From Ostrinia nubilalis (Eukaryota; Arthropoda; Insecta; Lepidoptera; Crambidae): a stretch of 64,000 bases of DNA. Shown here one piece after another: positions 32,000 through 45,099 of the stretch. The notes under the pieces are model-generated. The model saw nothing but the letters and a program-made list of their open reading frames with translations, was not told where the DNA came from and ran no database searches. The DNA lies in the NCBI RefSeq assembly GCF_963855985.1, contig NC_087092.1:11222001-11286000 (forward strand), in the 5' to 3' direction. The translations under genes and the position numbers were made by a program. Position 1 is the stretch's first letter. Each line of letters begins with the position of its first letter.

Positions 32000-33862
32000 T
32001 GTAAATTATTCTTCTTTTAATTTTCATTGATGTTACTAGGAACAAATAACTTTCTTTCCATTTCATCTCATAATGATTCAAAGGTAAAGTAGGCAATTTA
32101 TAAAGAAAACCATGTTACAGTCTGTAAAAATTTAATTTTCATTGAAACACACATGAAAATGATAGTACAGTTATTATAATTGAACTGTATTTAAATCATA
32201 GTGGGGTTATCTGCATAATTGTAGTTGTAATAATTTATCAAACGAAACAAATCACAATGAAAAAAATCCCATTTTGGAATATGTCAACATGAATCATATA
32301 AACATGTCATTATTTTATACAATACCTGTGATTACAAAAATATAACTACTTACGACTACAGAGTAACACAGATAAATAATTGAAATATACATACACTCCC
32401 TTGATTTCATGTTAATTTTAGAATAATTTTTATGTAGTAGGAACATGCCAATGTAATTTTTTGCACCAAACACCATCCAAAACCCTTTCCTACTGCCGTA
32501 ATGGTTGCGAGTTCAATTGGGAATAGAGCCTGCAAAATAATCTAAACTGATAGAACTTTGAATTCAATTTGCTATGGCTTTCACGATCTTTCAAACAGCA
32601 ATTTATTTTATTGTTGAAATTGAAGTCGACAATCATTAACCACACAGCAATGTATATTACTTATGTTCTTTCCAAAATTGGCCTCCTTTAGAAAGGCTCA
32701 AGACATTTAATTGATCCAATCATAATTTCAATAATATGAATTTATTTAGCCAAAAATTAGTACCATGAGATATTGAACCAGTCATAATAAATCCAAAGTA
32801 TTAACATGTTACTTATGAAATCGAATTAACATTTATTGCTTCGTCAAAAAGTTATAAATTTCCTTAAAACGCCAGTAAATTCGCGTTATTAAAGTAATGC
32901 GACAACAAAACAACTTTTGTCTAAATAAACTTAGAATTAATGCCATCAAAAATGTTATTTGACCCAATATAAAACGTTTTCTTCGATGGGATATTAAACG
33001 AAATGACTTCTAAATGGCACATTTTTGGTTACCAATAGACTATTCAAAAATTTGGATGAAAATGTGACTGAAATGTATCAAGTAACATAAATCGCTTTCT
33101 TTAGCTACCTTAATCAAAAAGTAAGATTTCACCTAATATTAAGTAATTATGGAAATAAAAAAACTAAAATCAAAACACTAATTATTCAGTAACTTACACT
33201 TAAGACTGCTTAAATACTACATCCTATCATCAACAAGTCAGTTCTTACTTTGGGAGTAATAACTCCCCCTTCAGCTGTACACACACTATTCAAAAGTTAC
33301 TTTAATTGATCAAAATCTTTGTATTTAAAAGCTTTTATCAAAACACTGAAAAATTTTATCCATGCTAATAGTGAGCATACAGCTTTACCAAACATTTTTT
33401 ATTAATCCTGATTCATCCATTCTGTCTAAAGCACAAACATTACTGCTAACATTTTGTGAATGCAACAGTTCTAAGAGCCTGTGAAGAAACATACTATTCA
33501 AAATGCATCTTGAATACACAGAATATTTTCTCATTGTTATTAAAATAACTTTTTATATTAAACGTCATTAACTTTTCTATATCCTCAAGCTATGTGCATG
33601 CGCAATTACTATCTGCTTTCTACTGGGCTATCATAAAGTTTTCACTCCAGATCTTTGCATCCTTAATTAGATAACACAGGAAAACTCGCATATTAAAACG
33701 TGCAAATAGTGGTCGGGATCATCGGACACAAAATAGGGATCGTTTCCCTAAAAAGAAAACTGAAAATTAATTGCTACGAAAACTCCCACTTATAAAGATT
33801 AGTCTCCACCGAAAGTTTCACGAATACTATGCGTGGCTTGAACACTTCGTCCTTAAAGCTAG
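32000..33862 (-). other. Intergenic DNA, probably a long 3' UTR of PPM1G
   Basis: AT-rich DNA with no ORF and no repeat that I recognise. Candidate minus-strand AATAAA at 33398-33403 and more further on; the real end of the PPM1G transcript cannot be decided by eye. Confidence 0.4.
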
Positions 33863-36800
33863 TTACACACTGGACGTGACGTCCGAACTGGAGAGGGGGT
33901 CGTCGACCTTTTGCCTCTTAGAGTGTTGTTGGTCGTCGGCGGACGGCTCCTCGTCGGCGGCGCGCTTCTTGGCGCCGTCTGTGGACGCGGAGGCGGCGTC
34001 GGCGATGGCGCCGTCTTTGAACCGCACGATGATCGCGGTCATGTTGTCGCAGCCGGTGCCGTCGCCCATGGTGCTGGGTGCTAGGCAGTGATCGAACATC
34101 TGACAACAAAAAGGCATATTAGAATATTTCAAGAAACAACTGAAAGCATTTTGTAAGTATGAATTAAAGTGTAAGATTAGAATAATTATTTACGCTTTTA
34201 CCACACCTTCGAAGCAGTAGTTACCATTTAGATTTGTCATTTGACAATGGTTATTTATGCTATACAAGACCAAATTTAATCTTTCTGTAAACAGAAAATT
34301 ACAGGGGAACATTTTAAAGCATTGACATCATAAGACTGATACGCACCTCTTCACAAATTTGCGATAGCCTCTCGCGACCCTCTGCCAGCCTGGGCAGAAT
34401 AAAATCGCACACGTCTTGACTAGACATGAAGTTCCAGATTCCGTCGCAAGCCAGCACCATGAACTGATCCTTCACCGGGTCAATGGTCAGCGTCTTCACG
34501 TCAGGGAGCGCTGTGATCATCTGCTCCTTAGCGTCCAATTCCTTGTTCTGTTTGTAGGAGTGGTCTCCGATGGCCCGGGACAAGTTGAGGCCTCCGTTGA
34601 TGCGGCCGTCGTTGGAGACTTTGCCCCCGGCCTTTGTGATCCTCTCCAGTTCGGGAGTATCCTCCGGTTTGTGGTCTATCGACATGTCGATAGCTTTGCC
34701 TTCTCTGCAGATGATGCATCGCGAATCGCCAGCGTTCGCAACGTAGAGCTCATTGCCTGTAAAAAATATGACGATGAGTACTCGGATCACAAACGTAATC
34801 AGTATAGAGTGAAGAGGGTAGAAAGAAATGCATCCAAATGAAGATTCAATTCACCGAGTTAGTGTGGTACAACATGTGTCTTATGAAAGAGAAGTGCAGC
34901 TCACCAGCACATCTTGCATGTGGACTTGTGCAAAATTATATCTATTATTACAATTATCCATCAAAGAGCATCAACAAAATTTTCAATGAGTAAAACTTAT
35001 GTTATCCAAAATTATGCAGGTTACCTTTGAGGAGCGCCACGACCGCCGTGCAGCCGCTATCGTTGCCGGGCTCCTCAGTGAGGGACGCGTCCTCCTCGCC
35101 CTCCTCATCGCTGGACTCGGCCTCGTATTCCTCTTCCTCTTCAGCCTCACCTGATAGAACAAAATATTCACGCCATTATTCATCAGGAACAAAGAGATTA
35201 CAAAATTCCCTATCTTTAAGGACCCCTTTTAATGTCTGAAGTGGTTCATCAATTCGGAATTTTAAAGCTCTCGAAGCCGAGTGGTTAGGTTTGGTACCAG
35301 CCACACGAGCTTCGAGCTGGAGCCGATATTTCGCCAATCATGTGCAGAATCAACCACTCACCGTCATTGGAAGACTCCTCGAGCCCATTGACGTTTTCTT
35401 CGTCTGAAGAGTTGATCTCGCCGCCTTCGAAGGTTTCGTCGTTGGAGTCGCTCTCGTCGTCTTCTTCAGCCGCCTGTCTCAACAGCGTCTCGTAGACTGC
35501 CGCCGCCGCGCGACGGAGCTTTGACTTCTTAGGCCTCTCAGGCGCGGCTTTGTCTGTGCTCGACACGGGCGATACTTTCTCTAGAATGGGCATTTTTATG
35601 AGTGGCGAAATATCTCAACCGCTGTACAGGTTAGAACTGTGGTGATGATACCACCTTGTTAGCAAGGTAAGGGTGTTAGATTGTAAGTTGGGACACATTG
35701 GAACATGCCTTTTCAGTGTGGGACATTATATTGGTCAATTAGACTGATTTATTGAAACTGTCGATTATAACTTGGCGTGGTTACACCTACAAGCAAAATT
35801 TGATAAGCCTAGACATTTATTATCACTAACATTTGGCGCTAACATGTATAATTTGGCAATCTCGTAAATAAGCAATGAACAAAATCTAGTAAAATAAGAT
35901 TTCAGGAAAGTATAAAACACCTTTTCGCACGACACCGCCACCTAAGCCCTAGCCAAGACAAGATAATACATGCATATAACTCATATTTTAAAATGACGTA
36001 TCTTATCTCGTGAAAACATACATAACCTGCAGGCAACGATAGTGCCGCGGTTTCGTAAGAAATCAGTCTGAATATTATGCAAGCTTTTTTCAAGATTGCC
36101 ACATTATTGGCGCCTCTTAGGCCGCTTTCACATTAGGGCGTTAGAAGCGCGACCAGCGTAGCAGCGGCGTTTTTATAATGTGAAGGCTGTCACATAGTAT
36201 GAAGAAATTATCGGCAGCGCGTCTGTCAAGCGTATGTCGCGCTGCTAAAGTCGCCTAAGCCTAGGCGCAGACCACCGATTTTTAGTTGGCCGATAGAACG
36301 GCAATACACGGACCGCTTGAAGCAGTCAGGGTCGACAGCTTCAAGCTGTCGACTGCACAGTGAACTGCAGAGTTCTATGGACGCACATACACGAACCGCT
36401 CGAGCAGCTGCAACTGATTCGAGCGGTCGACAGCTTCAAGCGGTCCGTGTATTGCCGGCCATAGTTGTGCCCGATTTTAAATTGTATGAAGAATCGGCCA
36501 AATCAAATCGGTGTAATGTGCGCACTTCCATACATGCCCATACTGATCAACTGCCCGACTAAACTATCGGCCGACGAAAAATCGATGGTCTGCACCTAGA
36601 CTAAATGTGAAAGCGCTCTTAAACACTCGGAAAATTACTTCTACCCTATTAAAAATATTAACATCAAATGAAGACTTACCCTTGCCCTTCCCCTTCACAG
36701 GGGTAGCACCATTAGAAGATGTAATGTTATCTTCTTCCTTATCAGTTTGTTTGGAGTCTGTGACCTCTCCGTTGCAGGCGCTGGCACCGTTGCCAGTGGG

Positions 36801-39800
36801 CTTGGCATCTCCGCTTTGCTCCGGCTGATGACAGTTGTCTTCGGAGCTGTCTGGGGCTGTGGAGATTGATTTTGACGCCTTTTGGGCTTCTTTAGCTTTC
36901 TCGTCGGGCTCACTGGTTGAAACCTGTAGACAGGTAATATTTTATGAATACAATAAAATTCATCACTCAAATACTTTAACTTTACACAGACGCTAACATT
37001 GCACATAAAAAACCTCATTCATAAAACTTCATTTTAATTTTGCAAGTAGGCTTTTAAAAAGCACTTTTATACAGCATACAATATTTTATAGACACTTTTT
37101 TATTCAAGCCTGCAACATCCTAACTAAATTGGGTGCAAATTAGCTGAGAACTGAACCTACTCAATTTAGTGGAAAAGCTCAAATACTTAAACTACTGGGT
37201 AACAGACACATGGCTACAGTAAAATAATACAAAGGAGTTTTTATAAGCAATGAAATAAAGATTTATGTTACCCACCTCTCCATTCACATCCTTGTCTTCT
37301 TCATTTGAATTAGTTGAGGATACACCACCAGAGTCTTCATCCGGTTTATCCGGGGTCGTGTCCATCTCAACAGCACCGTTTTTGCTGGACGAAGCACCCT
37401 CGCCTGCCTGTTCCGAGCTTGATCCTGCAGCAAACGACAACCCTGAACTCGAACTTGAGGCTCCTGCAATATGTTTTACATAATAATATCCTAATCAGTT
37501 GTATTTAATAGGGGCTATGACGTACAGTTCTTTTGTGTATAGAATTCAACTATCACTATCAAGCTAAAATCATTTTATGTAACATTTAAACCTAGCTAAC
37601 CACATTAGAAATGTGAACAATAGGCATTCTATTATGGTTCCATTTTTTACTTAATGATTAGTGCATAAAAACCCAAATAAATATTTAAAACAGAGATTAT
37701 GCTTTCAAGGTCAAGGTCTTGTCTTATTTTGTATTAAAATAGCAACTGTAAAGATTATATCACCTCAACAAATGAAAATAAATAATGGAATGATTATCAG
37801 TATTAAACATTTTTGTTACCTAAAATATATTTTCAAAACCCTGCTGTTATGCAATGAAAAATATGAATGCTGTTTTTAAAGGAACCAAATGGGGAGACTT
37901 GTTCCATCCATTGAAACAGAATAATATTGGAGCCTGAAATCATCACATACCTGAGCCACCTGGTTCATCTGTATTCTTCTTGGCTCGCAAACAGGGAGAC
38001 AAGGGTGTAGCTGTGTCGCCTAGTTTTGCGCGGTGCAGCGTGCTCAGCTTATTTTCATACTTGGCCAGAACCTCCTGTTACAATAAATGTGTTAAAGGAA
38101 GACTGCTCAAAAAAATAATGTCAATTTAATGAGTATACTGATTTATGTATATTTTAAAGGCTCACCTGTAAAGGCAGACTTGCTTCTTGGTATAAATTAC
38201 TGACGTTTTCATCCTCGGACTCATCATTGTCGCTCGGACCTGGAGGATTTATTTCACCTATAAGAAATAAGATCACCTAAGGTGTTCAATTTGTTTTTAA
38301 TTTATGAAGGTAATTAGAGAATAAATTTTATAATAATACATTAACTTAAAATGACTTAAAAACTAAAATTTAAAAATTACTAATGATAAAAACTATTTAC
38401 AAAATAAAAAATACTTCACCCCCAGCGCCGCTGTCAGGAATGGTGCCCAAAAGGCTGGCAGCATTGCCACGTTGAATGGCCAGGCTAATTCTCTGACCAA
38501 AATAGCTGCCAGCCTTTTGATCACCGGTCACCTCGGTGAGCCTCTTTGCCAGTTCCTTATAAAAGGAACGAGCGCTTGGACCCCATGGTCCCAGAGTCTC
38601 AACCCCAAACGGCACAAATATATAACTCTCATTGAGAGCTGCATATTTGCGCCGCTTGGAGCACTCAGCCGAGGCCGCCGCCGCGCCTGCGGCAAGGGAG
38701 GTACCTCCTGTATGAGACGGAGCAAGCGTATCCGCGCATGTTGCGTCCCACACAAGAGGACGTCCCTGCTTCCAGGGAATGAGCGTCATGCCGTCAGGTC
38801 TCTTGCCGTCGTCACGGAATATGCCGTTAGGCTCTAAAACTGCTGGCACATTGACGGCGACAAGAGCTCTGCGGATGACGTCATTGATGCAGGCGTGTCG
38901 GGAGACTCGACCAGCGCTCATTTGGCATGAGAGGCCATGGTGTCCTAACTCACCGACGCGAGTACCGCAACGACAGCGATGGGGATGGTTTGTTTTGACG
39001 CCAAGTCTAAGGGAAATGGCAAGGGACAGTGTACTCCTGTCAAGCAGAGTCCCGATATTGGCCGAAGGAAGAGCATGTAGCCAATAACCGGACTCTGCCT
39101 GAAAGACCGCTAGTAGGCGAGCACGCTCTGCAGCATTTTCGGAGGAAGCCAATAGATCACTCTGAAAACGCAAACAGAGCGGCTCGTCCCACTGCCTCTG
39201 AGACGATAGAGAGGTAGGTGGATCGGCTCCCGGGCATGCCCTAGTCCAAGCGTTTCTGGCCTCTGCGAGGTGAGCCAACTCCACTACCCCTAAAGAAGGG
39301 GATAGTAATTTATTAAAGAGTTCGGCTGTACCATACGCAGAAGACAGAAAAGCTGGAAGGGCAATATGCGATATCTGACGTGTGCCTAGTCCTCCGAAAC
39401 GCACAGGGAGAGAGGCCTGTTTCCAGGCGTTATCGCTAAATGCACAATTTAGAATTTTGGAGAGTGTCTCCCTGAGCGAACTATCAATGGTTGATAGTAG
39501 TCCTGGAAAAAGCCAAAAATGGGTACTACGTAAAAAATATATAAATTTTGGGGCGTATGCGCAAAAACGGATTAAATACAAAGCCATGTGAGGGTTTATC
39601 TTTAGCATATTTTCGGAGGACTGCTGAAATTTGGAAATTTGTTCATTAATAAAAATCGGAATAGCCTCGTCAAAAATAGGGGAACCTAAAAGACGGAGTG
39701 ACGTATTATTGAGAATTTTGATATTGGGAGCTAAAGCCGAAAATTTTGTAATAATGTCTTGTAACTGAACATGTGAAAATTTTGATTCTGGGATAAATAG

Positions 39801-41101
39801 CTCGCATTTTGAATAATTGAGATCAAGTCCGATACTTTTGAATTTATCAATGATGGTGTGGAAGTCTGAGAGAACGGATGAAATATCGCCAGCGATAGTT
39901 CCGTCATCTAGGTACCACACATTAAATTTTGAATTTAATGAATCAATAATGGGTTGTATTGCCAAACTAAAAATAGCGGGCCCGAGAGGATCGCCTTGCT
40001 GACAGCCGACAGATGATAGTGTTGTTAATTTTCAGTCATTACATTTTCTTTCACATCACACATTAAAAAAAATAGATTGGTGCACATTTTTAATGAATAG
40101 AATAGGATTGTTCAATTAATTAAATTAATTACCAGTTGCTAAGAAGTCTAACTTAAAAATCATACTTCTAGAAAATATTCATTTGCCAAGTTAGTTAGCT
40201 CACAGATAACATGAGATTATCAAAGATTTACAATAATTTATGTTTTAATTAACCTAGGGTTACACATGGCTTGGCAAATACTTATTTTAAAGGACATTAT
40301 AAGGTCAAACATTTAATTGTATGTTTTTTTGCAACAATTTAGATTGATAAATAATTTTAAGGTTAGGTTTGTTGTTGCTTGGGATGTTTATGACTTAGAT
40401 AGCTTTTTGGGTTTAATATGTAGTTATTTGATAAAATCATAATAATTTATGTTCTTTACCTGCAAGTTCTTTTAAAATATCCATAACCTCTTTGGTAGCA
40501 ATAGTGGCATCAAATCCCAGGAATGCATCTTCTAATGCTTTTACAAGTTCACCACTTTTGTAAGCTTCTGTATTCTTTATGTAGTCCGGTAGGTTTTGTG
40601 AGCAATATGTTGCTACTTCTGCCCCACCGTGACCATCATACACAGCAAAGAATGATGTGTTCACATCAAAATCTAATATCGTATTGTGTGCATCCTGCAA
40701 AGTTATCATGAATAGTTATGAAACTCTGTCGATTTAAACGTTACATTTTGCAGAAACTAAGCAAAAGAGTAACGAGTACATAAATACAAATATGATAATG
40801 CACATAGGTTACAGAATATACCACCAGTGAGGGAAATAGCGAAAGGCTAGACAGTAACAATAAAAGCTTTTAACGACGAAAACGATTGAATAATAACATA
40901 TATTATGATAATATTGCATGGTTCGCGGCTTAAATATTGCTTTATTAAGCACAAATATACTAATAATTAGCAAAGAAACAATATCGGTACCTCTTGATTG
41001 ACACGCCACCCCTGCATGGAGCTGGCGCCACACTCCAGTTTCGCGTTTGCTTCATCGCTTGACACTTTTTCAGTTACTGGTTCCGATAAATATGCACCCA
41101 T
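33863..41101 (-). CDS. PPM1G: Protein phosphatase 1G (PP2C family, Mg2+/Mn2+-dependent)
   Basis: Nuclear Ser/Thr phosphatase with a split catalytic domain. Ten exons in phase: 41101-40991, 40694-40460, 38257-38166, 38074-37951, 37463-37276, 36923-36680, 35580-35362, 35150-35025, 34756-34347, 34099-33863, giving 661 aa. It starts [12 protein letters not shown], with the family's MGAYLS N-terminus. The first catalytic part has [13 protein letters not shown] and [12 protein letters not shown] (metal-binding Asp and Gly). Exons 3-8 encode the Ser/Asp/Glu-rich acidic insertion (about residues 117-450) special to PPM1G. The second part has [35 protein letters not shown] and [10 protein letters not shown], so all metal-site motifs are present. 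The tail is basic ([13 protein letters not shown]), a likely nuclear signal. Intron 2 hosts a retrotransposon and intron 6 a nested MITE. Divergent from the BTB gene. Confidence 0.96.
36119..36619. mobile_element. Nested palindromic MITEs in PPM1G intron 6
   Basis: The outer element has ends AGGCCGCTTTCACATTAG and CTAAATGTGAAAGCGCTCT. Within it another inverted repeat (36261-36599) starts CTAGGCGCAGACCA and ends TGGTCTGCACCTAG. The innermost hairpin pairs CAATACACGGACCGCTTGAA with TTCAAGCGGTCCGTGTATTG. Confidence 0.8.
38397..40020 (-). mobile_element. 5'-truncated non-LTR retrotransposon with open RT / endonuclease ORF
   Basis: A minus-strand frame stays open for more than 520 codons. Its first part has RT motifs [13 protein letters not shown] and VWYLDDG (the YxDD catalytic box). 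The C-terminal part has a Cys-His cluster (CRCG, then LGHHGLSC) and a KRPDG followed by LVWDATC pattern, which resembles the PD-(D/E)xK endonuclease of R2/NeSL/HERO-type elements. The start of the ORF is lost: upstream of about 40020 the frame is closed, so the RT fingers are missing and the copy cannot be autonomous. The lack of any stop or frameshift implies a recent insertion. The exact clade is uncertain. Confidence 0.8.
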
Positions 41102-42093
41102 TTTGGAATGTTATACAAATAATCATGAAATAAAGAATGAATGAGGCGCGAAATTCTCCAAAATATCGCGCAGGCGGTAAGTAGCAAGAGTCAGTCAACC
41201 GCCGGAAATAATGTTGCCTGAATAAAAAATACCCATTGATACACTTTAAAACACAAATCCCCATCTTTTAAGCTCAGTTTAATAAGGTGATAATTTAATA
41301 CACAGGATTAATAACAATACCAAAATAGTCTTTATTTTAGTTTAAACAGGATGTGAATTTTAGTTCATATAATGTTTTGTTTAATCAGAAATCTTTAACA
41401 AAAACCGCTGGTTGGCGGTTCTTATTTAAGATTTCTGCTCTTGCTTGCGTCTTACGGTGCTATTACGTCTTTCTAAGTAACGTCATTTTGTTATATCAAA
41501 ATCATTAAAAAAACATAAATGTAGAATTTATCAAAGAAGCTATCGTTTCCCTTCTAGCTAGCTGTTACAACCTTACAACAACTAGATACACCACTATAAT
41601 CAAATATTCGTTTCGTTCGTGTCACTATCACATTTTACATTTTAGCAGCTAATAGCATTTACCAATAAGGGCCCAGCGGCTATAGAGAAGTGGCAAAACG
41701 TGACCATTGAAATTTCTAACACATTGATCGCCATCGCCATCGCGCACGCGGGCTGCACGCGTTGGTTTGGTTGGTCGAAGCTGACGATATATAGAAATGA
41801 TTGAATATTGATTACCCTTCAAGTAAGCACATTTGATGTGTAATGGCAGCACTTATGCATTAAAAAAAAATAAAAAATAGACAATCACTTTTTACTTTTT
41901 AACTTGTCTTTGGATTTTGTTTGATTTTTTAAAATTATGGCTTGGGCCACAGGCTTGGGCAGAAAGATAAAATTCATTTTGAAATTAAATAACAATGGCA
42001 TTAATTTCATAGACAAAAATTACAATCGCGCGATTGTGCGAGTGAATAAACGACATATTATGTAAAAAGGAGATAAAATATAGTTCCAAAATA

Positions 42094-42235
42094 CTGGACT
42101 GTCCTGTCGATGACATTGACAGTGGGGCGCCACCGTCAATACCGGATCGCTGGTTCAGATTTTTGCCATGTTGGAAACCATATAGTTGAACGATGGTAGC
42201 GCCCCCCTGTCATTGAGTTTGGCGGGACAGTTCAG
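42094..42235. mobile_element. MITE-like inverted repeat in the PPM1G / BTB-gene divergent region
   Basis: CTGGACTGTCCTGTCGATGACATTGACAGTGGGGCGCCA at the left is an imperfect inverse of the right end GTAGCGCCCCCCTGTCATTGAGTTTGGCGGGACAGTTCAG. About 320 bp upstream of the BTB gene start. Confidence 0.65.
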
Positions 42236-42553
42236 CGTGGGTCATCTATACATTTCATTCAATCGAACGTGGGTGTGCTGTGCTAGAAAAAGATCAAGCT
42301 AAAAAAGAGTGAGATAGACAACTATTTAACAAAAAAAAAATTGATTTCATTGATTGAGTTGAGATTTGTGTTTTTGAAAGAAATCGTCAAAAAGTATTAA
42401 ATTACGAAATTGTTCGATGAAAATAAAGAGGAAGGAAATATAACGATTAATATCGTGTATTGTAGTTCCTATCCGAGGGGCTTCTCTTCTCTCAAAATAG
42501 TAGGGGTGTATTGTAGTTCGTGCAGTGACCCGTACAGATTTTCGTCGTATAAA

Positions 42554-43956
42554 ATGTCGGGCGATCACAAAACTCTGATAAAAGGCAGTCCATCGCAATA
42601 CGTGAAGCTAAATGTGGGCGGTACTCTCTTTTACACTACGCTTGGTACACTGACCAAGAGTGACAATATGCTGAGGACGATGTTCAGTGGGAGGATGGAG
42701 GTGCTCACAGATTCTGAAGGTATTTTTTATGACTAGAACTACAGCCGATATTTTATCACTTTCATATTCTATAGCAAGTAGGTAATGTGAATGACATGAT
42801 GCACTTCCCAGTTGCTACCTAATTTCTTTTATTCATTGTGAAATGTTCTAACAAGCTGTGTCTAAATTTCAGGCTGGATACTTATTGACCGGTGTGGCAA
42901 GCATTTTGGGACTATACTAAATTATCTCCGTGATGGTACAGTTGCACTGCCAGACAGTTACCGTGAAGTTATGGAGTTATTAGCTGAAGCGAAATACTTT
43001 CTGATTGAGGAGTTGACAGAATCATGCCAGCAAGCTTTGGCAAAGAAGGAGAGAGAAGCAGAGCCTATTTGCAGAGTGCCCCTTATTACATCGCATAAAG
43101 AGGAGCAGTTGCTTATTATGTCAACATCCAAGGTATGCATTTTAGCTTTTTACTTATACCTTTCGAACTAGTAACTTACACTCCTTACTTTATTCTTCAC
43201 ATGCTTTGAAAGACAGTTATAATTAAGGACTGACCATGTTTTAAAATATTGATGATGATCCATCCGACCGATTTCGCATTGAGGGCATCGGAGCACGCCG
43301 CCAACATAGTTATAGTGAATGGCGGCAGATGGACGGGCCTTCAAGTCATTGCTTTAAAATATTAGCAGAGTTACCAACATTATTCTTTATGCTATTTTTT
43401 GAATAGTATTTCATACTCTCCCAATAATAAGAGCTCGCAGTTAGCCTTAATTTCAATTAACCACAATCTATCTTTCACTAATCTGAAATTTTTAAATTTT
43501 CAGCCTGTGGTGAAGCTGCTTATCAACAGACACAACAACAAATATTCATACACAAGCACTTCTGATGACAACCTTCTAAAGAATATTGAATTGTTTGACA
43601 AATTGTCACTACGCTTCAGTGGCAGAGTTCTTTTCATAAAAGATGTTATTGGATCCAATGAAATATGTTGCTGGTCCTTCTTTGGACACGGAAAGAAGTG
43701 TGCTGAGGTTTGCTGCACGTCCATTGTGTATGCCACTGACAAGAAACACACTAAGGTAGAGTTTCCAGAAGCTAGAATTTATGAAGAAACATTAGGAATA
43801 TTATTGTATGAGAGCAGAAATGGACCTGATCAGGATTTGATTCAAGCTACGTCGTCTCGCGGTGCTGTTGGAGGGCTGTCCTGCACCAGCGATGAGGAGG
43901 AGGAGCGCTCGGGCTTGGCGCGTCTCAGATCGAATAAGCAGAATAACCAGTCTTAG
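42554..43956 (+). CDS. Bacurd: BTB/POZ CUL3 adaptor, BACURD family (KCTD10 / KCTD13 / TNFAIP1)
   Basis: Substrate adaptor of CUL3 ubiquitin ligases, which in this family target RhoA (family knowledge). Exons 42554-42719, 42873-43132 and 43504-43956 give 292 aa. The N-terminal BTB/T1 domain (about residues 15-115) shows [29 protein letters not shown] and [21 protein letters not shown]. Exon 3 begins at [16 protein letters not shown] and contains the very conserved middle domain ([43 protein letters not shown]). The tail is Ser/Glu-rich and short. The frame is open 48 codons upstream, but MSGDHKT matches the usual MSGD start, so I chose 42554. Introns are short (153 and 371 bp). Divergent from PPM1G, convergent with INO80B. 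Confidence 0.96.
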
Positions 43957-45099
43957 CGGTTACAGTCTGGCTTGGCGCGCCTTAGGAGCTCTAAACGCAC
44001 TAATGTCTGATACCAAGCTGGAATCTCTCTGCCATGTTGTTGGCTGCCATGCTTTGGTCTGTAGATTTTATGAGCTGTGCCCATGCCTTGTTCTCTATGG
44101 GTCTCTATTTCTACGAGCTCTCTTGGGGATGTGAATGGTTACGATGGAATGGAAATAGCATTTACGATTCAAAAGCAGGTGGAAAAAACTGATTGGACAT
44201 CTTTAAGTGTTTACATATCCATGTTGTGTTAGTTGGTGTAAGTGCGTCACAAAATAGTAAATAGAAAAAGTATATCAATGACAGTCCAGTGTTAGAAGAA
44301 TAGCTGGTAGTGACATTGAGATTGATTATGCTGGAATTTCTGTATACGATGCATTCATAATACCAAACAAAATCAAGTGTAGTGTAATTTAGTAAGGATA
44401 TAAGAAATTAACATGATAAAGAATTCTATTTTTTCCCCCCAACTTATTACTTGTGTCTTGTAAACTAGATTAAAATGTAAAATAGAATGTTATTATTGTA
44501 GCTACTAAGAATTCGTAAACAATGTGTACAAGATTCACAGTACATTTACATGGTACTTTAAATTAATGGTATGCATATAATCACATTACATAGCTCAAGA
44601 AATTTGCCAAATCAGTGTTGTTTAGATGTTAGGACAACATTCCTGAAATAATGGTTAAGAAGCTCATTAAGGAAGCAAGTATTGTATTCATGTCGAACAA
44701 GTAAAATAATAGTCTATTTGCTAGATGAGTGAGTACTTATCACTATGTCCAATGTAGTGCAGATAGCTGCACATTCCTACATAGCCGCATTAGTACAATA
44801 TGAATATTTATGGTCCTTAGGCATATAGGAAATTTTTTACAAAAATAATTTTAATTCAGTCCTACTGTTTTTACACTTTGTTGTTGAGATGCCATTTTGT
44901 TTAAGTAGTCAGATTGTTGAGCAAAGTCTAGTCTGATATGTATTTTAATTTATCCTATTAAATTATGTTGAATTTGTGCAGTGGCTGATGAACGATTGGG
45001 AGGCTATTTATTAATATTAATAATGCAATAATTACAAGTCATTAATTACTGCACAAATGTATATTTTTATGGGAGATGCTCTTATTTGTCCACATTTTG
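43957..45099 (+). other. 3' UTR of the BTB gene and intergenic DNA
   Basis: AT-rich, without credible ORF; several AATAAT/AATATAAA-like signals but no clear single poly(A) site. The foldback element at 45100 follows. Confidence 0.4.

Noticed and set aside
42410..42553. 48-codon N-terminal extension of the BTB gene
   Set aside because: In frame and open, but MSGD at 42554 is the usual start of the family; the upstream part is probably 5' UTR.
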